Counted from the first letter of the stretch, positions 41,543-51,696 are shown. The stretch is 64,000 nucleotides of DNA from Nostoc sp. FACHB-110 (GCF_014697425.1 NZ_JACJRU010000001.1:496001-560000), one strand, 5' to 3'. Made by a program: numbers and translations. The notes: generated by a model not told the origin, from the letters alone.

Positions 41543-42211
41543 TTACATAATTAAACCGTCTTGGACGCGAATCACTCGTTTTGTTTGAGCAGCAACTTCA
41601 GGTGAGTGGGTGACAATAATAATTGTGATGCGTTGCTGATTAAGTTCAGTTAGCAAATCAATAACTTCTTGAGATGTTTTTGTGTCTAACGCACCCGTTG
41701 GTTCATCTGCTAACACCAAGGCAGGTCGATTAACTAGCGCACGCGCGATCGCCACTCGTTGCTGTTGTCCACCAGACAATTGGCTGGGACGATGAAACAT
41801 ATGTTCGCCTAATCCCACCCGCGTCAGGGCTTGAATTGCCTGCTGACGGCGTTTTTGCTTGGGTATATTGGCGTAAATCATCGGTAGCATCACATTCTCC
41901 AGAGCCGTAGAACGTGGTAACAGATTAAACTGCTGAAAGACAAAGCCAATGCGTTGATTACGGATATGCGCTAGCTTACCGTTGTCTAGGGTAGTTAAAT
42001 TTCTGCCTTCTAAGATATAGTTACCGCTTGTAGGGCGGTCTAAGCAACCTAGCAGGTTCATCAATGTGGATTTACCTGAACCAGATGGCCCCATAATGGC
42101 AATATACTCTCCTTCCTCAATGGCTAAATCAATACCTCTAAGTACAGGTAAAGTTATTTCACCCAGACGATAAAGTTTAGTAATCTCCTGCATCCAAATC
42201 ATGGTGGCCAT
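41543..42211 (-). CDS. MacB/DevA-type ABC transporter ATPase
   Basis: This 222-residue ATPase belongs to the LolD/MacB/DevA group. It has Walker [16 protein letters not shown], signature [16 protein letters not shown], Walker [18 protein letters not shown] and the switch His in [11 protein letters not shown]. The start at 42211 comes one base after the stop of the permease and has GGAG upstream, which is preferred over the ATG at 42235. With the permease and HlyD-like protein it forms a tripartite efflux set. It would power extrusion of a periplasmic or membrane lipid or peptide. Confidence 0.85.
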   Translation of the reverse strand: MATMIWMQEITKLYRLGEITLPVLRGIDLAIEEGEYIAIMGPSGSGKSTLMNLLGCLDRPTSGNYILEGRNLTTLDNGKLAHIRNQRIGFVFQQFNLLPRSTALENVMLPMIYANIPKQKRRQQAIQALTRVGLGEHMFHRPSQLSGGQQQRVAIARALVNRPALVLADEPTGALDTKTSQEVIDLLTELNQQRITIIIVTHSPEVAAQTKRVIRVQDGLIM

Positions 42212-42212
42212 C

Positions 42213-43502
42213 TCAGTCACTCCGTAATGAAACAATAGGGTCTAACTGAGCCGCATTACGAGCCGGAATTACCCCAGCCAGTAACCCAACGATAAAAGAT
42301 AATCCAAACCCACACACAACTGACCAAACAGAAACAACAAAGGGAAAACTAAACATCGTTGCTGAGATCAAAGCAATTAAAATTCCCAATCCCACGCCAA
42401 TACCGCCACCTGCAGAGGAAATCACCACAGATTCGGCTAAAAATTGCTGCAAAATGGCGGAATTTGTTGCGCCAACGGCTTTGCGAATGCCAATTTCTCT
42501 AGTGCGCTCCACCACCGAAACCAACATGATATTAGCAATACCAATGCCACCTACTAATAAAGAAATACTAGCGATCGCCACCACCATCACAGTAAACAAA
42601 CCCACTACAGTAGAGAAAGTACTCACAATATCTGTGCGATTTCTAATCGTGAAATCATCAGATTGCGATGGACTGAGATTGTGGCGCAAGCGTAGTAAAT
42701 TGACGACCTGAAACTCAGCCGTTTTGGATTGGTTTTGATCCGCTACCTTGACATAAATTCCATTGACAGCAAACCCATTTAAAGAATTATTACCGACAAC
42801 CCGATTGGACATATTAGTCAAGGGAATAAACACCTGATCGTCTCGATCCATTGAGCCTTCCGAACCCTTCTTTTCAAATACCCCAATCACTTCATAAATG
42901 TTTCTTTGAATGCGAATTTTTTCGCCTATGGCGTTACCATTACTGCCAAAGAGTTGATCTCGGACTGTCGGGCCTAAAATCGCCAAAGATTTGGCAACAT
43001 CCATTTCTTGGGCTGTAAAAAACCTACCTTGAGTCAGGTTAGTATTCCGCGCTTGCTGATAGTTTAAATCTATCCCCACAATATTAGTTGAGTGATTTAA
43101 ATTACCATAAACAACCTGTCCTGGCCGTTGCAAATAAGCAGAAACGACTTGCACCGCGGGGGCCTGCTGTTGAATAGCTTTAGCATCTTGCCAGGTGAGA
43201 GTGGAGCTAGAACCCACCCCCTGACTGATACCACCAGTCCTCGCTGAACCAGGAAAAATTTGTAAAACATCAGTACCTAAAGCCTGAATTTGCTGTTCGG
43301 TAGCTTTTTGTACACCTTGCCCAACGGAAGTAATCGCAATCACAGAAGTAATGCCAATAATTACACCCAACATTGTCAAAGCAGTACGCAGTTTATTGTT
43401 CCATAATGCCTCAACAGCCATTCCCAGAATTTCCATCATAGGCACAGAAGTACTATGCCTATTCACGGATATACTTTGAGGTAATACTAAAGAAATCCTC
43501 AT
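42213..43502 (-). CDS. MacB/DevC-like ABC permease (FtsX family)
   Basis: This 429-residue permease has an N-terminal membrane segment after MAVEALWNNKLRTALTMLGV, a large periplasmic domain (GTDVLQIFPGSARTGG, QQARNTNLTQGRFFTAQEMD) and three C-terminal membrane helices. It also has the FtsX motif IGIANIMLVSVVERTREIGI and IGIRKAVGATNSAILQQFL. MacB-type proteins work by mechanotransmission with an adaptor and TolC. The ATPase is a separate gene, as in DevBCA, not fused as in E. coli MacB. It lies 66 bp after the adaptor gene. Confidence 0.85.
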   Translation of the reverse strand: MRISLVLPQSISVNRHSTSVPMMEILGMAVEALWNNKLRTALTMLGVIIGITSVIAITSVGQGVQKATEQQIQALGTDVLQIFPGSARTGGISQGVGSSSTLTWQDAKAIQQQAPAVQVVSAYLQRPGQVVYGNLNHSTNIVGIDLNYQQARNTNLTQGRFFTAQEMDVAKSLAILGPTVRDQLFGSNGNAIGEKIRIQRNIYEVIGVFEKKGSEGSMDRDDQVFIPLTNMSNRVVGNNSLNGFAVNGIYVKVADQNQSKTAEFQVVNLLRLRHNLSPSQSDDFTIRNRTDIVSTFSTVVGLFTVMVVAIASISLLVGGIGIANIMLVSVVERTREIGIRKAVGATNSAILQQFLAESVVISSAGGGIGVGLGILIALISATMFSFPFVVSVWSVVCGFGLSFIVGLLAGVIPARNAAQLDPIVSLRSD

Positions 43503-43569
43503 ATCATAATCAGTTTAAAAAATGATTCATAGGTCAAACCATATTGCCAGTAATTAGCGTGATGGGGAA

Positions 43570-45153
43570 TTAACGAGGAGGGCCACCACCACCGGGGGGC
43601 GGACCTCCCCCTGGTGGGCCATCCTTAGAACCTCCCAGGAGATTGGATAAGGAAAAACCTGGTTTATCTTTTGCTGAAGGTGGAGGAGTCAGTAATATCT
43701 GCTCAGTTCCGTCTAGCCCTGTCTTGACTTCGGTGCGATTATTCACCGTTGCTCCAGTGGTAATTGGGGTGAATTTGGGCAGTTCACCTTTACGGGCCAC
43801 AAAAACACCAGCAACATTCTGCTGGCGAGTAATTGCCACCGTAGGAACAGTCAACACATTCTGCAATTGACCCACCTGAAACTCCAAAGATACATTCATT
43901 CCCGAACGTAAAAATTTCTGAGCATCTGCATCCAAAGTTGCTTTGACTTCAAAACTAGTCACATTTTGCTCTACTGTTGCCTGCGCTGCAATTTGTGATA
44001 CTTTGCCCAAGAATTTTTTTGAGGGGTAAGCATCTGCTTTCACAATCACTTGTTGACCGATGCGAATTTGAGCAATGTCGCTTTCTGAGACATTGGCTAC
44101 AACTTGGTTGGTGTCAGCCAATGCCAAAATTGATGATGAGGTTGCAGAAGACACGGAACTACCAGCTGTGGTTGGGGTAACAAAAGCACCAGGATCTGCA
44201 TACTTGCGAATAATTGTCCCATCGAAAGGTGCACGAATCAGTGTATCGTTAATCTGCGTTTGCACATTTTGTAAAGCCCCACGCGCCGCCAAGACTTCAG
44301 CACGGGCTTGGTCAATATCTTCTTGACGGCTTCCCGCTTGCAAGAGCTTGAGTTGTTGCTGTTGCTGCTTGACGGCGGCCCGGGCTTGTGCAATATCTTC
44401 TTGACGACTGCCAACTTTTTGCAGAGATAAAGCTTGTTGGGCTTCTACTACTTGAGCTTGGGCAGTGTCACGGTCTGCAAGTTTTTGGTTTAAGCTTTGC
44501 AGAGAAATAGCCCCAGAATTATATAGTTGCTGCGTGCGACGATACTCATCCTCGGCTTTACGCAGACTCGCTTGGGACGAATTTAAGCGAGCTTGGGCTT
44601 GAGCAATATCCTGGGAACGATTACCAGCGATGAGTTTGCTCAGGTTTGCTTGTAATTCCTCTAGTTTCGCCTCAGCTTGAGCAATATCCTCAGGTCGATT
44701 GCCGGCAATAAGTTTACGGAGATTTGCCTGAGCTTGTGCTAGTTGTCCTCGTTGTTGGATTAATTGCCCTTGCCAATTAGAGTCATCCATCCGAGCTAAA
44801 ACTTGTCCTTTGCTCACATAATCACCCTCTTTGACTAGCAGACTCTCTAGGAGTCCAGCTGTTTTCGGACTGAGGTTGATTACGTGTTCCGGCTCAACCG
44901 TACCATTAGCAGAGATAGTAACGGCAAAATTGCCTTTTTGTAAGGGTACTATTGGAGGGCGGTGATTTGCTAGGGGTTGTTGTTTCAAAAGTAGGTTATA
45001 AGCTAAATAACCACCTCCTACCAACACACAAAAGACAAGTAATCTAAGTAACCATTTTTTGAGAATGGGTTGCTTGAGTGCTGGCAGAGAAGTTGTGGAG
45101 TCTAGCTCAGGTAGATTTGGGTAGTTGATGGGATCGAGAGGATTTAAGGCCAT
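43570..45153 (-). CDS. HlyD/MacA/DevB-like membrane fusion protein
   Basis: This 527-residue adaptor has one N-terminal membrane helix (KWLLRLLVFCVLVGGGYLAY), a split lipoyl domain (VTISANGTVEPEHVINLSPK), and a long coiled-coil hairpin built of repeats such as EDIAQAEAKLEELQANLSKL and RQEDIAQARAAVKQQQQQLK. A beta-barrel part follows with GTIIRKYADPGAFVTPTTAG, and the C-terminus is unusually rich in Gly and Pro (GGGPPPGGGG). It would span the periplasm between the MacB-like permease and a TolC channel encoded elsewhere. The G/P tail is not part of the normal family and may be extracytoplasmic. Confidence 0.85.
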   Translation of the reverse strand: MALNPLDPINYPNLPELDSTTSLPALKQPILKKWLLRLLVFCVLVGGGYLAYNLLLKQQPLANHRPPIVPLQKGNFAVTISANGTVEPEHVINLSPKTAGLLESLLVKEGDYVSKGQVLARMDDSNWQGQLIQQRGQLAQAQANLRKLIAGNRPEDIAQAEAKLEELQANLSKLIAGNRSQDIAQAQARLNSSQASLRKAEDEYRRTQQLYNSGAISLQSLNQKLADRDTAQAQVVEAQQALSLQKVGSRQEDIAQARAAVKQQQQQLKLLQAGSRQEDIDQARAEVLAARGALQNVQTQINDTLIRAPFDGTIIRKYADPGAFVTPTTAGSSVSSATSSSILALADTNQVVANVSESDIAQIRIGQQVIVKADAYPSKKFLGKVSQIAAQATVEQNVTSFEVKATLDADAQKFLRSGMNVSLEFQVGQLQNVLTVPTVAITRQQNVAGVFVARKGELPKFTPITTGATVNNRTEVKTGLDGTEQILLTPPPSAKDKPGFSLSNLLGGSKDGPPGGGPPPGGGGPPR

Positions 45154-45236
45154 GTTCAGTTCTGGTGCTGAGTACTGAGTTGGGAGTAGGTGTGCTGGGT
45201 GATGATTTTCTCTGTTTACCTATCCATACTCCCCTG

Positions 45237-47066
45237 TTAGATTTCACTAAATTTATTGGTAATTTCATGGCTAACTGCCTCATCTGCTTTACCAAGTTCT
45301 TGTCGCTTGGATTTGAGGTGTCCATTTTTTTGAACATAGGCAGGTTCAATTTTGCCATAATCCAGCTTGATGATTTGGTCAGCTAGATTGAAGTAACGGT
45401 CATCATGGGTAATGACAACAACTGCTTTACCACGTTCTTTGAGTTTGGCTAGGCTTTGTCTATAAAATAGTTCTCGAAATTGTGGCTCTTGGTCAGATGC
45501 CCACTCGTCAAATACATAAATGGGGCGATCTTCTAAATAAGCTGTGAGCAAGGCTAAACGTTTTCTTTGTCCTTGGGATAAATTAATTGTCGATAACACA
45601 CCATTTTTGACTTGCACCTTGTGGTCTAATTGCAATTGTCGAAGATAACTTTCAACTTCTCGATCCAAATCACTATGATTGAAACCTAAGCAACTTTCAA
45701 ACAGGTAGAAGTCAGAAAAGATGGCGGAGAATTGCTGACGATACCATTCTTGGTTTTGTTCGTTGATGAGTATTCCATCGAGATAAATAGAGCCAGTTTT
45801 CGGTGGATATAGCCCTGTAATCAATTTGGCTAGGGTTGACTTTCCACTGCCGTTGCCACCGATGATAAAGGTAATTTGTCCTGGTTGCAACGTTAAACTA
45901 ATTGGCCCGAGGCAAAACCCCTGCTCTTCCATAGGTGGTGGCGGGAGCCTGTCTCCTGGTTGGTGTTTGTGGTTTGGTTTTTGCTGATGTTTTGGTGGTA
46001 ATGAGTGATGAGGGGGTTGTGGGTGCAATCCTGGATCATGATTTTCAGGATGATACAAATATGTTACTTGGTCAAGTTCTAGTTTCAGTTCTAGTTGAGT
46101 TGGTGAGCTGATGGTATAGTCGTGAATTTGCTGATCAAGTTCTGATTCTTCTGTCAGCGACAATTTCATCATTTCTATTTTTTGCAGAGCGATGTTGCCT
46201 TGCAACAAGTCTGGTAATCGACGCAACAGGTTTTGCAATGGTAAAGACAAGTAAGTCATGGTCAAAACATAAGTTGCCAGCAATGGCAGGGGAATTGAAA
46301 CTAACGTAGGTAAGATAAACAAAACCAATGCTAAACTTGACAGTTGCAATAGTTGTCCTAATCCATTGGCGATCGCAAAACTATGCATTGCTGTTGTATT
46401 CTTTTGTCGTAGTTTAGTGGCACTACCTTGCAAATGCTGAGAGTAAAAGTCATATCGCCGGGATTTGTGCAGTTTTAGTTCTTTAATGCCTCTGGTCAAT
46501 CCTTGAAAATGTTTGTATAAATTATCTTCTTCTTGTCTTGCCCAGGAGAATAAACTTTGGGCTTTACCAATTCTCATCTGTACGCACCACATTCCTAGCA
46601 ACGATGTCGCTAAGGTTAAGGCAAAGATGATGTTGGAAACCAAGGCTAAGTAAAAAAAGCAGCCGATGACAGTCGCTAAATCAATACAAATGTTCGGAAT
46701 TGCCGATACCGCATGAGAAAGTACTCGCACATCATCAGTTAATGTGGCCAGTAGACGGCTTTCTCCCAGTCTTTCTAAATGCTGCAAAGGTGAGGACAAA
46801 ATATTTTGGCTCAACTTTAATCGCAATTGATAAATTGCATTTTGCGATAAATGGATGAGCATCCATTGTGTAATGACGCTGGTGATCAACGCCACTAAAG
46901 CGAATCCGGCAAAATATAACAATGCATTAGGAAACGATGCTTGGCTGACAACGCGATTGATCAGTGAAATGATCATGGCATTGATCACACCACTAATTAA
47001 TCCCGTAATGGTTGCAATTAAAATAGTTTTCCATGATACTTCAAAAAGAAAGCGAATAAATCTCAT
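45237..47066 (-). CDS. Cyclic-peptide-type ABC exporter (fused membrane and ATPase)
   Basis: This 609-residue half-transporter has six N-terminal membrane helices (to about residue 300) and a C-terminal ATPase. The ATPase has Walker A IIGGNGSGKSTLAKLITG, Walker B YVFDEWASDQEPQFRELFY and a switch His in VVVITHDDRYFNLAD; the signature reads LSQGQRKRLALL. The layout and FDEWASDQ match exporters of cyclic peptides and siderophores (PvdE, SyrD-like). Between the membrane part and the ATPase, residues about 341-380 form a His/Pro-rich insert (HPQPPHHSLPPKHQQKPNHK), unusual for the family. It lies in the type III PKS cluster. Confidence 0.8.
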   Translation of the reverse strand: MRFIRFLFEVSWKTILIATITGLISGVINAMIISLINRVVSQASFPNALLYFAGFALVALITSVITQWMLIHLSQNAIYQLRLKLSQNILSSPLQHLERLGESRLLATLTDDVRVLSHAVSAIPNICIDLATVIGCFFYLALVSNIIFALTLATSLLGMWCVQMRIGKAQSLFSWARQEEDNLYKHFQGLTRGIKELKLHKSRRYDFYSQHLQGSATKLRQKNTTAMHSFAIANGLGQLLQLSSLALVLFILPTLVSIPLPLLATYVLTMTYLSLPLQNLLRRLPDLLQGNIALQKIEMMKLSLTEESELDQQIHDYTISSPTQLELKLELDQVTYLYHPENHDPGLHPQPPHHSLPPKHQQKPNHKHQPGDRLPPPPMEEQGFCLGPISLTLQPGQITFIIGGNGSGKSTLAKLITGLYPPKTGSIYLDGILINEQNQEWYRQQFSAIFSDFYLFESCLGFNHSDLDREVESYLRQLQLDHKVQVKNGVLSTINLSQGQRKRLALLTAYLEDRPIYVFDEWASDQEPQFRELFYRQSLAKLKERGKAVVVITHDDRYFNLADQIIKLDYGKIEPAYVQKNGHLKSKRQELGKADEAVSHEITNKFSEI

Positions 47067-47360
47067 ACCTATATTTTCCTAAAAGAGGATATTGGTTTGA
47101 GCAAAATAACAAATGGTATTGATTATTTATATTAATAATTGCCACTTATATTTTGCTATTAATTTGAGTAAACTTGAGTGGCTCTACCTGATGTTTAATA
47201 CTAATTTAATACTCTATTGAGAGAAAACAGGGAATATCAGCAAGAAAAAGCTTGTTCTCCAACATCAATGAGAGTTTACAAGCATAATCTACCTGTAAAT
47301 TCAGCTTTTTGGCTTTGAAAATCTCAACTTTTGCATTAAAGTACAGCAGAGCCATTTGAT

Positions 47361-48653
47361 CTATGTCTTTTGAAATAAAATACCTTCTATGCCAACTCCT
47401 GGTGCGAAGGAAAACGCCAGCCCAGTTAAGGGTTTATTAGTGATATCTGCATCTTTTTGATGATGATTAACACTATGAGGAGATTGGGAATCTTGACATT
47501 TGAGCAGCATCCTTTCTATCACAAATAATACAGAAGGACTCAGCATATTTCCATATTCTTGCAGTATTTCCCAACTAATCGCAACTTGATGATCGCTCAA
47601 TCCTAAAGAGTGTTGTGCATTTTCAATAATGCGTGTGCCACCTGGATGAATTGCCCACAAATCTATACTATTTTTAGTCAGTGAATGGCTGGCTAAAAAG
47701 TTTTCGATCACTGGGGCGACACCGTTTTTAATGTATTCAGGTAAGTTGCGTGAAAGCTTACAAGTAATTCCATTATCGCGGATGCCAAGAACTATCCCGT
47801 CTTCGGTATTTTTGACAAGATAACTGAAATGATCTTGGATCACTACTTTCTTTTGAGCGATCGCCTCTTGTGCTTGACAAGCTCCAATCACAACAGCTGC
47901 ACACCCATCACTAAAGATACTATGAATAATCACATCATTAATTTCATCTGCGAAAACTGCGTTCACAGAACTCAGTTCTAAGCAAACTACAAGCACTTTA
48001 TCATTCGGATAAGCTCGGACATGATCGCACGCAATCCGTAATCCATTCATCGCAGCCGCACAGCCCATAAAATTGACTGTCACTCTGGCTGTATCTGGTC
48101 TCAACCCCAAATTCTTAATTAATTCTGTGTCTACACCAGGTGCAATAAAGCCTGTACTAGAGACAAACACAATTAGGCGAATCGCATCTTCAATACTCGA
48201 TTTTGAATGTAAAGAATTATTATTCTCTACAGTGGTAGCAGCAGATTCTAATGCTTTTCTAGCAACTTTTTCTGCTAGGGGAACAGCATACTCCTTAAAC
48301 AATTGCATTCGGGACTGAATCAATTTGTCTTTTGCTGTCAAAACCATTCCTTCTTCTGACACCAAATCGATAGCTAAGTGTCTGGTTTCAATCCGAGTAT
48401 TCTGGTATATTTTGCCGATTCGAGATTGATTTTCAGCCAAGCTAGGTAGTTGAGCCACAAAATCGGCCGCATCGGCTTGGCGAATGACTTTATTTGGTGT
48501 ACCAGTAGCAATGCTATCAATCGTTGGTAACAACTGGTGCAATCTAAAAAGACTAGTCTGTTCCAGACTCTGCGGCTCGGAAATGGGAATATGCTGATTC
48601 AAAGAATATTTAGTTGTTTGCTGATGTTGCTTTGCTGTAGTTTTAGTATTCAT
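47361..48653 (-). CDS. Type III polyketide synthase
   Basis: This 430-residue protein has the chalcone-synthase fold and complete catalytic triad: Cys in VNFMGCAAAMNGLRIA, His in LWAIHPGGTRIIENA and Asn in EYGNMLSPSVLFVIERM. Late GLAFSFAPGVGIEGILF is the family end motif. It would extend an acyl starter with malonyl-CoA and cyclise to a pyrone, resorcinol or phloroglucinol. A long N-terminal tail of about 45 residues (Gln/Thr rich) is extra. An ACP and a desaturase gene lie just upstream, so the starter may be a modified fatty acyl chain. No close experimentally known homologue can be named from sequence alone. Confidence 0.83.
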   Translation of the reverse strand: MNTKTTAKQHQQTTKYSLNQHIPISEPQSLEQTSLFRLHQLLPTIDSIATGTPNKVIRQADAADFVAQLPSLAENQSRIGKIYQNTRIETRHLAIDLVSEEGMVLTAKDKLIQSRMQLFKEYAVPLAEKVARKALESAATTVENNNSLHSKSSIEDAIRLIVFVSSTGFIAPGVDTELIKNLGLRPDTARVTVNFMGCAAAMNGLRIACDHVRAYPNDKVLVVCLELSSVNAVFADEINDVIIHSIFSDGCAAVVIGACQAQEAIAQKKVVIQDHFSYLVKNTEDGIVLGIRDNGITCKLSRNLPEYIKNGVAPVIENFLASHSLTKNSIDLWAIHPGGTRIIENAQHSLGLSDHQVAISWEILQEYGNMLSPSVLFVIERMLLKCQDSQSPHSVNHHQKDADITNKPLTGLAFSFAPGVGIEGILFQKT

Positions 48654-48999
48654 TGAGTCCTTGTCCTAATTGATTTGCGTTCATAACCGGAACTGCTGAT
48701 ATCAGGTGAGAGAAATTGTAGCGATGGGTGTTCTTCAATCACGCAGCAACACTTAAGTTATCAAAACAGAATTCAGTATGAATTATGTGTGAGTGGCGGA
48801 TGAATAAATGGGTTGCAAATCCCTACTAAATCTACGATTTAGTGGTCTTCAATTAGTGGAGATAAGACCCACCACTAATTGATTCTGACTTCTGAATTCT
48901 GACTTCTGCTTTCTTCTTCAAGTTTGACATTCAGGTTAATAATTGGGCTGTGTGTAGCATCCGATGAATCTATTTTTGGTCTGTTATCTGTGACTAGCT
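48654..48999 (-). other. Intergenic region with perfect 10-bp hairpin
   Basis: Between the desaturase and the PKS gene there is no coding sequence. CAATTAGTGG (48850-48859) and CCACTAATTG (48872-48881) pair perfectly around 12 nt. On the minus strand no T-run follows, so the hairpin could be a processing site or partial attenuator rather than a full terminator. Confidence 0.4.
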
Positions 49000-50655
49000 T
49001 TAAATTGAACCAATCCCCACAAAGCCTTTGAGTATGTATTGCAATGATGTCAGTAATTCTTGGGGGTGAAGATGCTCTTGTAATATTCCGAGTTTGTTCT
49101 CTTTTGCTCTTCTGGATGGACTGAATAAATAATGGCTGAACAAAATTGGCAAACGGTCAACAAAGAAGTTTTTCGGTTTCAGCCAGGCGACGTTATATTT
49201 CTCTGCTTCTTCTCGAACAACATCTTCACTGATGATATTGGCGAAACCACTTTTTTGATAAGGCAGTACATGGTGTACCCGATGCGGACTCAAACCAGCC
49301 GATAAAAAGCAGTCAATATACTTGTTGCCTATCATCGTCAAATCATAAGAGTTTTGAATTTGAAAAACTGCCCAGTCGCCTGTCTGTTTGATAGCGTCAT
49401 CTTTATCGACTTCTTCAAAGTCATGACTAGCAACAATCATAAATGTACTAATCCACAAAGTCAGGACGAATTGAGTTAACCAAGCTACTAAATCTCCATG
49501 TAAGTAGAACACAATTAATTCGCCAAACAGAAGTATCCGCATAGCAAATAGTCCGACATAATGCAGCAAACTTCCTTGCCAAGAACCGTATAAGTCTTTC
49601 ACACCAAACTTAAAACCCAACATACATATCTCGAAAGAGCGCACAAACATACCAGTCAGAACATGAGCAAATTTATGTATGCTATGGACTGGAACTCGAT
49701 AAAAACGAGGTAATTCCAGCATGGCGGTGAAAACATTTCTCTTGATATCAACTTCGCTTTGAGTACATGGATGGTGCATTAAACTATGACCATCGGTAAC
49801 TACAAAAGCCATAGGAACGTAGTTAATATCGAAAATCTGTTCGACTGCTTTGTTTAAGCCTACTTGCGGCCTATGGATAAAGTAGTGACCAGCACCAGCT
49901 AAAGAAATCCTCAAAGCTATCATCAAAGGAACAAAGAGATACATGGGCATATACTCTGTAAAACCTAATCGCAGTACTTGTACAAGAATATAAAGAATAC
50001 CCAATGTGACTGTAACCGCATCAAACCAAAAGTCCATTTGAGCGATTTTCTTCTTCATCTCTGGTTTATTGAGTCTGGTTTTAATCTGATCAAGAAGTTG
50101 TCCTTGGCTTTCAAAATCAAACTTGGGAGTATCTCTCCAACTGTCAAACCCTTCCCGAAATAAAAACTCTGGAGCCGCATATTTAGGATGGATATCTTCA
50201 GGTACACCCGGTCTATTCAAGGCATATTTTTGAAGAATTTTTTTGACCTTTTGAGGATTAGGATGAAAAATATTCACCAGTATGGTGATATCTCTATTTT
50301 TCATCCGCCCAATAAAGAATTCACCACCTGGATGTTTCTTGATAAAGTCAGATAAATCGTAGGCTTGTCCGTCGTATATCCATGCGTTGGGTAGAGTTGG
50401 TGGTTCCTGATTGTTAGGTTCTGGACGACCTTCATTCAAAGCTTGTTCAGGGTTGTCTTGTCTGACAGGTTGAGGAATCACTACTGGTGCTTCTTTGACT
50501 ATCTCTTCGACAGTTCCTTCTAGCTTCGTCAGACTTTGGTTAATATGTTCCACAATGGCTGGATTCTGCATAACAGCGACTTCATTAGGTGCTTGCTCAT
50601 TCTCCTTGCGTCTAAAGATGGGATTGTGCTTAAAAGCATTGGCTATTAAATTCAT
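49000..50655 (-). CDS. Cytochrome b5-fused fatty acid desaturase
   Basis: This 551-residue protein has a cytochrome-b5-like heme domain at about residues 85-145 (WIYDGQAYDLSDFIKKHPGG) and a membrane desaturase domain after it. The three His boxes are HYFIH, HSLMHH and HRVHH (SPHRVHHVLPYQKSGF), which bind the di-iron centre. Several membrane helices lie between. Fused cytochrome b5 usually marks front-end or sphingolipid-type desaturases. The first 80 residues are polar. It lies between the ACP gene (38 bp) and the PKS gene, so it may act on an ACP-bound or free fatty chain that primes the PKS; this is inference. Confidence 0.8.
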   Translation of the reverse strand: MNLIANAFKHNPIFRRKENEQAPNEVAVMQNPAIVEHINQSLTKLEGTVEEIVKEAPVVIPQPVRQDNPEQALNEGRPEPNNQEPPTLPNAWIYDGQAYDLSDFIKKHPGGEFFIGRMKNRDITILVNIFHPNPQKVKKILQKYALNRPGVPEDIHPKYAAPEFLFREGFDSWRDTPKFDFESQGQLLDQIKTRLNKPEMKKKIAQMDFWFDAVTVTLGILYILVQVLRLGFTEYMPMYLFVPLMIALRISLAGAGHYFIHRPQVGLNKAVEQIFDINYVPMAFVVTDGHSLMHHPCTQSEVDIKRNVFTAMLELPRFYRVPVHSIHKFAHVLTGMFVRSFEICMLGFKFGVKDLYGSWQGSLLHYVGLFAMRILLFGELIVFYLHGDLVAWLTQFVLTLWISTFMIVASHDFEEVDKDDAIKQTGDWAVFQIQNSYDLTMIGNKYIDCFLSAGLSPHRVHHVLPYQKSGFANIISEDVVREEAEKYNVAWLKPKNFFVDRLPILFSHYLFSPSRRAKENKLGILQEHLHPQELLTSLQYILKGFVGIGSI

Positions 50656-50694
50656 CAGACTATTGACTCCTGAAGATTGTGATGGTTCGATAGC

Positions 50695-51222
50695 TCAGTA
50701 AATACCAATTTGAACGTTTTCACAGATGTAATTAATCATCTGTTGTACTGTTGTCAGTTGTTTAGCTGCTTGATCAGTAATTTCTACGTCAAAAATTGAC
50801 TCTAAGGCGATGAATAATTCAAGCATAGTTAAAGAATCGATGCCTAAATCTGCGTTCAAATTCGCTGTAGGAATAACTTTATCTGCGGCAATTCCTAGTT
50901 TATTCACAATAATGTTGCATATTGCCTGAAAAATTCCCAGTCTTTTGATTTGATTTTGATAAAAAACAACTTTGATTTCTTCTCCTAAAGCGACTACATC
51001 TTGTAACAGTACAACTAGACGCAAATAGCGTTCGTTATATTCGGGATCTAAGGCCTGATAATTATGGGCTTTCAACCAATTTTGACAAATTGCATAAGCA
51101 TCGGTATGAAAGTTCCAAATATCCAATGTGATACCATCAATCAATGAGTTTTTGCTAGTTTTACCATCACTAGATAGATTATTTGGGTGTGCAGAGTTAT
51201 TTTGTGAGATAACTAAAGACAT
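50695..51222 (-). CDS. Acyl carrier protein with N-terminal extension
   Basis: This 175-residue protein ends in a normal ACP domain (residues about 95-175), with the phosphopantetheine Ser in LGIDSLTMLELFIALESIF and a preceding ADKVIPTANLNADLG. The N-terminal 90 residues are an extra, partly helical part (DIWNFHTDAYAICQNWLKAH, YNERYLRLVVLLQDVVALGE) with no known match. A dedicated ACP next to a desaturase and a type III PKS suggests acyl transfer within this cluster. It is the first gene of the minus-strand unit. Confidence 0.8.
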   Translation of the reverse strand: MSLVISQNNSAHPNNLSSDGKTSKNSLIDGITLDIWNFHTDAYAICQNWLKAHNYQALDPEYNERYLRLVVLLQDVVALGEEIKVVFYQNQIKRLGIFQAICNIIVNKLGIAADKVIPTANLNADLGIDSLTMLELFIALESIFDVEITDQAAKQLTTVQQMINYICENVQIGIY

Positions 51223-51696
51223 AGTTCCTCAATGAGTTATTGCCATATTTGGTTTTTACCAATCCAAAAATTGTTTCTCCTACATTCAAAGAGAAATCAT
51301 CAATAAATAAATTACTGGGTTTGCAAGAAGTTAAAAGTAAAATTACTTGATGTGACTGAACAGCAAAAATCGCAAAGGAAGATGAGATTAACTTCTTGTT
51401 GATAATCAATACTTGCTTATATTTAAGCGAAATAATTGTCTACAACCCACGAAAAATGATTTAGACGTATAATAACAGTGTTATTAGATTTGTGTATAGT
51501 AGGTAAAAGTTAAAATAATATAAACATTTTACCTAAAAATATTTAAGTCAATATTTTTAGGGTATACTATCAAAAAGATGCCAGCAGCAGCCAATACCCT
51601 TGGCGATAGAGGATAAATTGGTAGCGATTTGCATTCTCATGATGAAATATTTCGTGCGTATGGGAATACTAAATCTGATATTTAAGATTTGCTATT
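51223..51696. promoter_or_regulatory. Divergent promoter region with two perfect palindromes
   Basis: The ACP gene and the large kinase gene diverge here. TAATAACA-G-TGTTATTA at 51470-51486 is a perfect 17-bp palindrome. CCTAAAAATATT (51532-51543) is repeated in inverse as AATATTTTTAGG (51550-51561) with a 6-nt spacer. Both look like operator sites for dimeric regulators. No coding sequence is seen in the 474-bp gap. Confidence 0.5.
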
